Below, one piece after another: positions 22,932 through 29,900 of a DNA stretch of 35,353 bases (position 1 is its first letter; every line of letters begins with the position of its first letter). Origin of the DNA: JALYNX01 sp040902845 (lineage in GTDB: Bacteria; Actinomycetota; Acidimicrobiia; Spongiisociales; ZC4RG35). Location of the stretch: the NCBI GenBank assembly GCA_040902845.1, contig JBBDWM010000013.1:1-35353 (forward strand), in the 5' to 3' direction. The position numbers and the translations under genes were made by a program. The notes under the pieces were generated by a model. It ran no database searches, was not told where the DNA came from, and was given only the letters and a program-made list of their open reading frames with translations.

Positions 22932-25435
22932 TGCCACGCCCCACCTTGATGCGTGTGGCCATCTTCGTGGTGGTGGTGGCCGCCACCTGGGGGGTGCTCT
23001 CCGTGGGGTCGAATGAGTCGGCTCCCGACCTGGAGGCCGGCGCCGTCGCCCTTCGCGAGTACCGGGCGCAACGGCCGGCCGAAGTCGTCGACATCGATGC
23101 CACGAACACTCTGAAACAGGAAGCCCGGGACCTGGTGGACCCGATTCGGGACACCAACATCGAGCTCGAGAACGAAGTTCGCACACAGATCAACGCCCTG
23201 TTCGACGATGTGGTTGCCCTCGCTATTGCCGACGATCCGGTGACCACCCCGACCACCCTTCCCGAGCCCGCCGCCCCCGCTGAGGGGGAGGAGGCCACCG
23301 TTCCCTCTGAGCCGGTGCTGCTCAGTGGGGTGGTGTTTCTCGATATCGAAGGCGATGGGATCTTTCAACCAGATGTCGAGGCCGCCAGGGTCGATCGTGG
23401 TCTGGATCGGGTCAACGTCGAGGTCACAGTCGGTGACCAGGTGGAGACCATCGCCACCGGTCCTGATGGGTCATGGTCGATCGAGGTTGCGCCCGGCTCT
23501 GTGCTGGTCGCGATCGACGAAGACGACGCTCAGATCCCGGCGGGATTCGTGGTCGGTACCGACAATCTCAATCAACTGGTGGAATGTGAAGCGGGTCAGC
23601 CATGCAGCCCAACTCCTATCGGGTTTGAAGTCAACTTACGCCCGGTCGAGGAGATCACCGTCGCAGTCATCGCGGAGCATCCGATTGCCGAGCCCGCGGT
23701 TGACGTGTTGGCGGCAGCGGCACGTGACGATGTGATCCGGGCGGCCTTGAGCGAGCCGCTCCATCTCGACCCGGTTATCCGAGCGGCCACCCTGCAACGG
23801 GTCAACGAGCTGTTCGGACTGCGGGTAACACCCGAAGACCTGCCCGTCATCAGTGCTCGGCAACGGTCGAACCCCCCGTTCGTGTTCTACAACGACGCCG
23901 TTCCCCCATCCCAGGACATGGAGGCCAGCGATGCCGCCGGTGAGGTCGTGGCCACCTTCCTCCAGGCCAACTATCTGATCGATGAGAGTCAGACTGAAGC
24001 CGCCGAAACGGCCGCCGCCAGCCTCGTCCAACCGGTCAAGAAGTTCTACGAGCTGAACGAGGTGATCGTTGACGAAGGTGACCAACTAACCCAGCTTCAT
24101 ATCGATGCCATCAGCCTGACCAAATCACTCTCTCCTGCTGGTCAGGAACAAGGCGCTCTCTTGGCGGTAATCGCGGTCCTGATCGGGATGCTGGGTCTTT
24201 ACCTTGCCCGGTTCCGCGCCGAATTCTGGTCCCGGCCCCGAATGGTCGCCCTGCTCGGGATCCTGATCGTGCTCGCCGCGGGCGCGGTGCGAGTCACAGC
24301 CCAGATCCAGGACGAGACCTCTTGGTACGTCTTGCCCGCGGTGGCCTTCGGTTTCATGACCGCGGTCCTGTTCGATGCCAGGATTGCAGTTCTCATGGCG
24401 CTCTCGGTTGGAGTGCTGACCGCGGTCGGCACCGGGGACCTCGGAATCACCGTCTACGCCATCCTTGCCACCCTGGCTCCGATCCCGTTCGTGAGCTCGG
24501 TCAGCAGCCGGGGAGCCTTCCGAAATGCCGTCGTTTTCTCGGCTCTCTCCGCGGGCGTGGTGGCTGCTGCCACCTCCTGGTTTTTCCACCTCGGGCCCGA
24601 AGCTTCGGCGCTCGAGGTGATCGGGCTCTCGGTGGCCTGGGCATTCGGGCTATCCGCGATGGCGTCATTGATCGGGCTGGCCGGGCTCCAGTTCTTCGAG
24701 TCGGCCTTCGATATCACCACCACCCTCGGCCTGCTCGATCTGACCGACCGCAACCACAAGGGCTTGCAACTGCTTCAGGAGAAGGCGTTCGGGACCTTCA
24801 ACCACTCCCTGATGGTGGGCACCCTCGCCGATGCCGCCGCTCGCGCCATCGGGGCCAACGCCCTTCTGGCACGGGCCATGGCCTACTACCACGACCTGGG
24901 GAAGACGGAGAACCCGACCTACTACATCGAGAACCAGTTCGGGATCCCCAACCCCCACGATCTTCTGACTCCCGAGGAATCAGCCGAGATGATCCGCCGC
25001 CACGTGACCGATGGGGTTGCCCTCGCCCGCGAGTTCAAGATCCCATCCGAAGTGGCAACCGGAATCGTCAGCCACCATGGCGACGGGATCATGCGGTTCT
25101 TCTATGAGAAGGCTCGTAGTCAGAGGGGTGACGCGGTCAACCCCGACCACTTCCGTCATATCGGTCACAAGCCGAAGACTGCAGAGTCGGCGATCGTGAT
25201 GCTGGCCGACTCGCTCGAAGCAGCGTGCCGGGCGGTGTTCCAGACCGAGGAGCCGACACCGGAGGCAATTGAAAAAGTTGTCAGCAGGGTCATCGACGAG
25301 AAGCTCGACGACGGTCAACTCCAGGAGTCACCCCTCACCCAGTTCGAGATGACTCAGGTGAGAAAGGCCTTCTTCGAGTCGCTGGTCGGGCATTATCATC
25401 AGCGGATCGCGTATCCGAACTTCCCCGGGACCTGA
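22931..25435 (+). CDS. pgpH: PgpH-type 7TMR-HD cyclic-dinucleotide phosphodiesterase with inserted SdrD/Cna-B-like domain
   Basis: An 834-aa membrane protein. One N-terminal helix (about 8-27), a large extracytoplasmic 7TMR-HDED region, about seven membrane helices (about 406-590) and a cytoplasmic HD domain: His625, His654-Asp655 (YYHDLGK), His691, His715-His716, Asp760. Characterised relatives (Listeria PgpH) hydrolyse c-di-AMP. Residues about 130-235 are extra: after a Pro/Thr/Glu-rich linker comes GVVFLDIEGDGIFQPD...DRGLDRVNVEV...ATGPDGSWSIEVAPGSVLVAID, the pattern of SdrD B / Cna-B-like beta-sandwich repeats, ending near a Cys pair (VECEAGQPC). ATG 22931 overlaps the phoH stop; GTG 22928 is possible. 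The enzyme core appears intact. Confidence 0.92.
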   Translation: MPRPTLMRVAIFVVVVAATWGVLSVGSNESAPDLEAGAVALREYRAQRPAEVVDIDATNTLKQEARDLVDPIRDTNIELENEVRTQINALFDDVVALAIADDPVTTPTTLPEPAAPAEGEEATVPSEPVLLSGVVFLDIEGDGIFQPDVEAARVDRGLDRVNVEVTVGDQVETIATGPDGSWSIEVAPGSVLVAIDEDDAQIPAGFVVGTDNLNQLVECEAGQPCSPTPIGFEVNLRPVEEITVAVIAEHPIAEPAVDVLAAAARDDVIRAALSEPLHLDPVIRAATLQRVNELFGLRVTPEDLPVISARQRSNPPFVFYNDAVPPSQDMEASDAAGEVVATFLQANYLIDESQTEAAETAAASLVQPVKKFYELNEVIVDEGDQLTQLHIDAISLTKSLSPAGQEQGALLAVIAVLIGMLGLYLARFRAEFWSRPRMVALLGILIVLAAGAVRVTAQIQDETSWYVLPAVAFGFMTAVLFDARIAVLMALSVGVLTAVGTGDLGITVYAILATLAPIPFVSSVSSRGAFRNAVVFSALSAGVVAAATSWFFHLGPEASALEVIGLSVAWAFGLSAMASLIGLAGLQFFESAFDITTTLGLLDLTDRNHKGLQLLQEKAFGTFNHSLMVGTLADAAARAIGANALLARAMAYYHDLGKTENPTYYIENQFGIPNPHDLLTPEESAEMIRRHVTDGVALAREFKIPSEVATGIVSHHGDGIMRFFYEKARSQRGDAVNPDHFRHIGHKPKTAESAIVMLADSLEAACRAVFQTEEPTPEAIEKVVSRVIDEKLDDGQLQESPLTQFEMTQVRKAFFESLVGHYHQRIAYPNFPGT
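23318..23635 (+). other. SdrD/Cna-B-like domain segment inside pgpH
   Basis: This segment encodes residues about 130-235 of the HD protein. Signature elements are G.VFLD..GDGIFQPD, a V.VEV strand, TGPDGSWS and PG.VLVAID, typical of the SdrD_B/prealbumin-like fold common in surface adhesins. Flanking sequences resemble ordinary 7TMR-HDED, so it reads as an insertion into that domain. Confidence 0.7.
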
Positions 25436-25470
25436 TGGACGATCCTTCCAGTACCAAGCTCGGCCAGTGA
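25435..25470 (+). CDS. Eleven-codon linking ORF between pgpH and ybeY
   Basis: ATG 25435 overlaps the pgpH TGA (TGATG) and the frame ends with TGA 25468-25470, which overlaps the ybeY GTG (GTGA). The peptide would be MDDPSSTKLGQ. The ORF exactly spans the only non-overlapping junction between phoH and era, so it could pass terminating ribosomes from pgpH to ybeY. No ribosome-binding site is seen. Coincidence cannot be ruled out. Confidence 0.35.
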   Translation: MDDPSSTKLGQ

Positions 25471-25931
25471 GCGTCTTCCTGGCCGACGAGCAAGCTGAGG
25501 AGTTGGATCTCAGCGGGATTCGAAGCCTCGCCGAGTTGGTCATCTCCCAAGAGGGTTACCCCAAAGACACCGAAGTGACCCTTCTGTTCGTCGACGAGGA
25601 CGAGATGTCCTCATACAACGAGCGTTTCCTCAATCGGAACGGGCCTACGGACGTGCTCGCCTTTCCAGTCGAGGAGCTCTTGCCGGGCGTGGCTCCCGAT
25701 CCCGACCCATCGGGCCCGCCGCTGATGATCGGTGACGTGATCATCGCCCCCGCATACGTGAAACGCCAGGCCGGCGAGCTCGAAGTCGAGTTTGATGATG
25801 AGATGGCACTGATGGTCACCCACGGCATCCTTCATCTTATGGGCTACGACCATCAGGCCGACGGCGACGCCTCGGCCATGGAGAGTCGTGAGACAGACCT
25901 CCTCGCCCAGGTGGGGAAGAAGCGGCGATGA
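25467..25931 (+). CDS. ybeY: Endoribonuclease YbeY (rRNA maturation factor)
   Basis: A 154-aa zinc-dependent endoribonuclease acting in 16S rRNA 3'-end processing and 70S quality control. The metal motif H3xH5xH is HGILHLMGYDH (about residues 116-126). Other family features are VTLLFVDEDEMSSYNERFLNRNGPTDVLAFP and IGDVIIAP. Start GTG 25467 gives a family-like N-terminus with the usual L..L...V after it. The stop overlaps the next gene (ATGA). Linked to phoH, pgpH and era as in many bacteria. Confidence 0.95.
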   Translation: MSVFLADEQAEELDLSGIRSLAELVISQEGYPKDTEVTLLFVDEDEMSSYNERFLNRNGPTDVLAFPVEELLPGVAPDPDPSGPPLMIGDVIIAPAYVKRQAGELEVEFDDEMALMVTHGILHLMGYDHQADGDASAMESRETDLLAQVGKKRR

Positions 25932-27118
25932 GTGCCTTCGTCGTGGTCCTGGCCGTGGTCTGTTTGGCCATGGCGGCCTGGCTGCGTGCCGCGGGGACCG
26001 CAGTCACCCGGATTCCCCGTGCGGACGCCCTCCGCGATAGCGCCGAAAAGGTCTCAGGCGCCGCCACGGTGGCGGGGTTGTTGGAAGACCGCGAGTTGAT
26101 CAACCCAGCGGTGAGCGTCGTGGCCGTTGCCCTCCTCGTGGTTTCCGCGGTGTTGGGCACTGCCTTGCTGGCGTCGGGTGCCGGTCTCGGCACCGCTGTC
26201 GGGTACTCCTTGACGGTCGGGTTATCCGTTTTCTTTGTTGGCGACCTCGTGCCCCGTCAAGTCGGGCGTCATCGAATCAGGGCGATTGCCTATCGCTCGG
26301 CTGGGCTGCTCTCGGTGGCGATGCGTCTTGGAGGCTGGGCCAACGACCTCCTTCCCGAGCTCGACTCGGTCGACCCGGACCGGGAGTCGACGCCCACCTC
26401 TGAGGAAGCCGACGAGCAGGAACGTGAGTTGATCGACTCGGTGCTCGAATTCGGGGAGACACTGGTCCGGGAAGTGATGACACCCCGCCCGGACATGATC
26501 ACCGTCCCGGTCACGGCCACCGTCGAGGAACTGGTGGTTGTCGCAGCCAAGGAGGGGTTCTCCCGGGTGCCGATCACCGACAACGGCGATGTGGTGGGCC
26601 TGGTCATGGTCAAGGATCTCCTGCCGTTGCTCACCGCCGACCAGCGGCCGGCCTCGGTGAAAGAGGTGATGCGACCGGTCGAATTCGTCCCGGAGACGCA
26701 ACTTGCGTCCTCCCTGCTGGCCGAGATGCAGTCGAGACGGGCTCACCAGGTGATCGTTGTCGACGAGTACGGCGATGTGGTCGGTTTGGTGACTATCGAG
26801 GATCTGATCGAGGAGCTCGTCGGCGAGATCAGTGACGAGACCGACGAAGAGGAGTCTTTCATCGCCACCCGTTCCGACGGCGGCTGGGATGTGGATGCCA
26901 GGTTGCCGGTGGAGGATCTCGCCGAGGCGGCCGATGTCGACTTGCCCGACGAGGAGTGGGATACGGTCGGTGGTCTGGTGCTTGGTCTCGCCGAGCGAGT
27001 TCCGGCCGAGGGCGAGCACTTCGACCTCGGGCCGCTTCGGTTCACTGTGACCAAGATGCAGGGTCGCCGGGTCTCGAAGGTGATGGTCACGGCCTCGAAG
27101 ACTGTCGATTTGAGATGA
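25928..27118 (+). CDS. CorC/HlyC-family membrane protein with CNNM and CBS domains
   Basis: A 396-aa membrane protein. N-terminal DUF21/CNNM-like part (about 1-140) with three to four hydrophobic helices, a charged linker, then a CBS pair (about 175-300; VREVMTPRPDMITV, GFSRVPITDNGDVVGLVMVKDLL, RRAHQVIVVDEYGDVVGLVTIEDLIEELVGEI) and a C-terminal CorC_HlyC domain (about 310-395, WDVDARLPVEDLAEA...DTVGGLVLGL...). Family members are tied to Mg2+/Co2+ export or resistance; haemolysin is a historical label. The start overlaps the ybeY stop and the stop overlaps era (ATGA both). Confidence 0.93.
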   Translation: MSAFVVVLAVVCLAMAAWLRAAGTAVTRIPRADALRDSAEKVSGAATVAGLLEDRELINPAVSVVAVALLVVSAVLGTALLASGAGLGTAVGYSLTVGLSVFFVGDLVPRQVGRHRIRAIAYRSAGLLSVAMRLGGWANDLLPELDSVDPDRESTPTSEEADEQERELIDSVLEFGETLVREVMTPRPDMITVPVTATVEELVVVAAKEGFSRVPITDNGDVVGLVMVKDLLPLLTADQRPASVKEVMRPVEFVPETQLASSLLAEMQSRRAHQVIVVDEYGDVVGLVTIEDLIEELVGEISDETDEEESFIATRSDGGWDVDARLPVEDLAEAADVDLPDEEWDTVGGLVLGLAERVPAEGEHFDLGPLRFTVTKMQGRRVSKVMVTASKTVDLR

Positions 27119-28011
27119 AGTCCGGTTTCGTCCCCGTGGTGGGTCGGCCCAACGTCGGCAAGTCGACCCTGGTCAACAAGCTGGTCGGTTCAAAGGTGTC
27201 GATCACCTCGTCACGGCCTCAAACGACGAGGAATGTGATTCGTGGCGTGGTCAACGGGCCCGACCCGGATGACCCTGCACATCAGATTGTGCTTCTCGAC
27301 ACTCCCGGGCTGCACAAACCGAAGACCGATCTGGGCGGCCGTCTCAACTCTCTGGTGTACCGGACCCTGGGTGAGGCCGATGTGGTGATGTTCATGATCG
27401 ACGCCTCGATGCCGATCGGGCCTGGCGACCGGCTCATCGCACAACGTCTCCAGGCCGCCGGCTCCGAAGTGGTGGTAGCTGTCAACAAGATCGATGGGGC
27501 CGGTCGGGGCGAGGTCATCGACCAGCTGGCCAAGGCGGGTGACTGGGATTTCGCCTCCTATGTTCCGGTTTCCGCGATCGAAGGCTCAGGCCTCGACGAC
27601 CTGGTGGGGGAGATCGTGCAACGGCTTCCCGAAGGCCCTCGCTATTACCCCCCAGGGATGGCTTCCGACCAGCCCGAGAGCCTGGTGATCGGCGAGATCG
27701 TGCGTGAGAAGTTCCTGGAACGACTCAACGACGAGTTGCCGCACTCGCTGTTGGTCAGGGTCCAGGAACTGGAGCAACGTGCCGACGGTCTGATCGACAT
27801 CTCCGCCCGTGTCATTGTCGAGCGCAAGAGCCAGAAGGGGATCGTGATCGGGAAGGGCGGTTCATTGTTGAAGATCGCCGGGACCGAGGCCCGTCAGGAT
27901 CTCGAGGTGCTGCTCGGGAATCGGGTCAACCTCAGCCTGCACGTGACGGTGGAGAAAGACTGGCAGCGGAGCCCACAACTGTTGGACCGGTTCGGTTTCA
28001 CGACCGCCTGA
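27115..28011 (+). CDS. era: GTPase Era
   Basis: A 298-aa ribosome-assembly GTPase that binds the 3' end of 16S rRNA. G1 is GRPNVGKST (residues 10-18), G2 region SSRPQTTRN, G3 DTPGLHKPK, G4 NKID, and G5 VSAIEGSGLDDLV. The C-terminal KH domain is visible (RVIVERKSQKGIVIGKGGSLLKIAG, GNRVNLSLHVTVEKDW). The start at ATG 27115 overlaps the previous stop and fits the family N-terminus (KSGFVPVVGRPNVGKST). Era, YbeY and PhoH being consecutive suggests a shared 16S rRNA maturation role. Convergent with the pterin dehydratase gene. Confidence 0.96.
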   Translation: MKSGFVPVVGRPNVGKSTLVNKLVGSKVSITSSRPQTTRNVIRGVVNGPDPDDPAHQIVLLDTPGLHKPKTDLGGRLNSLVYRTLGEADVVMFMIDASMPIGPGDRLIAQRLQAAGSEVVVAVNKIDGAGRGEVIDQLAKAGDWDFASYVPVSAIEGSGLDDLVGEIVQRLPEGPRYYPPGMASDQPESLVIGEIVREKFLERLNDELPHSLLVRVQELEQRADGLIDISARVIVERKSQKGIVIGKGGSLLKIAGTEARQDLEVLLGNRVNLSLHVTVEKDWQRSPQLLDRFGFTTA

Positions 28012-28018
28012 GCTCAGG
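28007..28018. other. 12-bp palindrome containing both stop codons of convergent era and PCD genes
   Basis: CCTGAGCTCAGG: the era TGA is 28009-28011 and the opposing stop is 28014-28016. A palindrome this long is expected by chance a few times in a window this size, but the position repeats the layout at 5363-5382. It has no loop of normal size and no T-run, so terminator function is doubtful. Confidence 0.25.
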
Positions 28019-28298
28019 GCGCGTAGAGGGCGTCGAAGCGGTCGGCCAGTTGTAGGTCCTTCGTGGTCAACCCGCCTTCGGAGTGGGTCGACAGCCGCAG
28101 GGTGACCTTGTTCCAACGAATGTCGATGTCCGGGTGGTGGTTCGCCTTCTCCGCAAACACTGCGACCTCGGCAACAAACCCGATCGACTCGACGAAGTCG
28201 GGGAATTCAAACGTGCGAGATATCTCATTGCCAGCCCGGCTCCATTCGGGGTGGCTGTCGAGGAACTCTGCGATCTCGGGGTCGGATAAGAGGGCCAT
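28014..28298 (-). CDS. Pterin-4a-carbinolamine dehydratase (4a-hydroxytetrahydrobiopterin dehydratase)
   Basis: A 94-aa PCD/DCoH-family protein that dehydrates 4a-hydroxytetrahydropterins, or acts as a related pterin enzyme in molybdenum cofactor metabolism in some bacteria. The active-site signature is EKANHHPDIDIRWNKVTLRLSTHSEGGLTTKDLQLADRFD, with the HH pair, the following aromatic Trp and the second His. The length is normal. ATG 28298 (MALLSDPEIAEFL) is chosen; the open frame continues upstream through the heptamer array to 28400, but those residues (YVLR repeats) are repeat translation. No Shine-Dalgarno sequence is visible because the array begins 4 nt before the start codon. No aromatic amino acid hydroxylase is in the window. 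Confidence 0.9.
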   Translation of the reverse strand: MALLSDPEIAEFLDSHPEWSRAGNEISRTFEFPDFVESIGFVAEVAVFAEKANHHPDIDIRWNKVTLRLSTHSEGGLTTKDLQLADRFDALYAP

Positions 28299-28302
28299 GG
28301 GG

Positions 28303-28365
28303 CGTAGAACGTAAAGCGCAAAACGCAAAACGCCAAGCGCAGAATGCAAAACGTAAGACCTAGAA
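28303..28365. repeat. Degenerate heptanucleotide array (CGCARAA family), second copy
   Basis: Nine in-phase 7-bp units: CGTAGAA, CGTAAAG, CGCAAAA, CGCAAAA, CGCCAAG, CGCAGAA, TGCAAAA, CGTAAGA, CCTAGAA. The unit is that of the array at 15194-15344 and is in the same orientation relative to the plus strand, but more diverged. It occupies nearly the whole gap between the divergent pterin dehydratase and recO starts. Confidence 0.82.
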
Positions 28366-28381
28366 CTGGCAGCCAGCGCTT

Positions 28382-28387
28382 TACCCT
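28382..28387 (+). promoter_or_regulatory. Candidate -10 box TACCCT for recO
   Basis: TACCCT ends 11 nt before ATG 28399, giving a leader of only a few nucleotides. It lies directly downstream of the heptamer array, which would then occupy the -35 region. No ribosome-binding site is visible. Confidence 0.3.
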
Positions 28388-28398
28388 GGGTGCCCTCC

Positions 28399-29115
28399 AT
28401 GGCACTTCGACACGATCAAGGGATCGTCCTTCGCTCCTATCCTTTCGGTGACGCCGATCGAGTGGTGGTGCTCCTCAGTCCCAACAACGGCAAGATCCGC
28501 ACCGTCGCCAATGGCATCCGAAAGACCAAGAGCAGATTCGGCGGTCGTCTCGAGCCTTTTACCCATGTCGACCTGGTTCTCTATGAGGGGCGCAACCTCG
28601 ACACCATCACCCAGGTGGCGGTACTCGAGCCATTTCCCCGGCTCCGGGCCGATCTCGATTCGGTCCTGGCCGCCGGGACCATGGTCGAGGCCGCCGACGC
28701 CGTCGCCCAGGAGGACGAATCGTCGATGCGGCTGTTTCTTCTCTTGCACCGCGGGTTACGCGCCCTGGAGGCCGGGCGGAACGGGCCTGACCTCATCACC
28801 AGCTTTCTCCTGAAGCTGGCCGACGTGGTCGGTGTCGCCCCGTCCCTCCTGATGTGTGCTTCCTGTGGCCGGGTGGACGACCTTCACCGGTTCTCTTTCG
28901 GCGGTGGTGGCGTGGTATGCGATGGATGCCGGATCGAGGGCTCGGTTCGGCTCCGGGAGGGCATCACCGCCTATCTGGCGGCCCTGGCCGAGGCCGAGTT
29001 CGGTCAACTGCCTGAGACGAATCTTGACCTGTCGGGTGAGGCGATGGGGATCACCCGCCGTTTCGTCGAGTACCACCTCGATCGCAAACTGTTGTCCCTG
29101 GCGGTGTTGGATTGA
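28399..29115 (+). CDS. recO: DNA repair protein RecO
   Basis: A 238-aa recombination mediator that helps load RecA on SSB-coated DNA. N-terminal OB fold (DQGIVLRSYPFGDADRVVVLLSPNNGKIRTVANGIRKTKSRFGGRLEPFTHVDLVLYEGRNLDTITQ) and a helical C-terminal domain with a four-Cys zinc site (CASCG and VCDGC). ATG 28399 is preferred to GTG 28390 because homologues start just before the GIVL strand. The stop overlaps the uppS start (TTGA), placing recO and uppS in one operon. Confidence 0.94.
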   Translation: MALRHDQGIVLRSYPFGDADRVVVLLSPNNGKIRTVANGIRKTKSRFGGRLEPFTHVDLVLYEGRNLDTITQVAVLEPFPRLRADLDSVLAAGTMVEAADAVAQEDESSMRLFLLLHRGLRALEAGRNGPDLITSFLLKLADVVGVAPSLLMCASCGRVDDLHRFSFGGGGVVCDGCRIEGSVRLREGITAYLAALAEAEFGQLPETNLDLSGEAMGITRRFVEYHLDRKLLSLAVLD

Positions 29116-29867
29116 GTCTTGATCTGTCCAGGATCGACCCCGACCGGATACCACGACATGTCGGGCTCATCCTCGACGGCAACGGGCGTTGGGCCAATGC
29201 AAGGGGGTTGCCCCGGACCGCAGGGCACCTCGCCGGTGAGGCGGCGTTGTTCGACACCGTCGAGGGGGCTCTCGAGATCGGCATCGAATGGTTGACCGCC
29301 TACACCTTTTCCACCGAGAACTGGTCGCGATCCGAGGACGAGGTCGAGTTCCTGATGTGGTTCAACGAGGACCTGTTGCTCCGTCGCCGCGATGAGCTCG
29401 ACGCCCAGGGGGTGAGGATGTGGTTTGCGGGCGACATGGACGATCCGAGGATCCCGGATCGCAATCGCAAGCACATGGCCGACGCAGCCGAGATGACGGC
29501 CGCCAATACTCGTCTCCATCTCGTCTTTGCGTTCAACTACGGGAGCCGGCGTGAGATCGTCGAGGCTGCCCGGAACATCGCCGCCAGGGTGGCCGCCGGC
29601 GAGTTGTCCGTCGAGGCCATCGACGAGCAGACGTTGGAATCCGCCTTCTACATCCCCGAGATGCCTGCGGCCGACCTGATCATCCGTTCCTCGGGTGAGC
29701 ATCGGCTGTCCAACTTCTTGTTGTGGCAGGCCGCCTATGCCGAGTTCTACTTCCCCGGCATCCTCTGGCCCGACTTCGATCGCAACGACCTGGTCGACGC
29801 GGTGGTCGATTATCAGGCCCGGGACAGGCGGTTCGGGGCAGCCGACGACATGCCCCAGGTTGACTAA
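29112..29867 (+). CDS. uppS: Isoprenyl (undecaprenyl-type) diphosphate synthase
   Basis: A 251-aa cis-prenyltransferase that makes the C50-C55 lipid carrier for cell-wall precursors. Signature LILDGNGRWANARGLPRTAGH (catalytic Asp22, DGNGRW), then TAYTFSTENWSRS, FAFNYGSRREI, and the C-terminal DLIIRSSGEHRLSNFLLWQAAYAEFYF. The usual RTSGE.R reads RSSGEHRLSNF, which is within family variation. The start is TTG 29112, overlapping the recO stop. Actinobacteria often hold short- and long-chain variants; chain length cannot be told here. Confidence 0.94.
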   Translation: MSLDLSRIDPDRIPRHVGLILDGNGRWANARGLPRTAGHLAGEAALFDTVEGALEIGIEWLTAYTFSTENWSRSEDEVEFLMWFNEDLLLRRRDELDAQGVRMWFAGDMDDPRIPDRNRKHMADAAEMTAANTRLHLVFAFNYGSRREIVEAARNIAARVAAGELSVEAIDEQTLESAFYIPEMPAADLIIRSSGEHRLSNFLLWQAAYAEFYFPGILWPDFDRNDLVDAVVDYQARDRRFGAADDMPQVD

Positions 29868-29900
29868 GCAACCCGACCAGGCCACCGTTCCCTGCTCATC

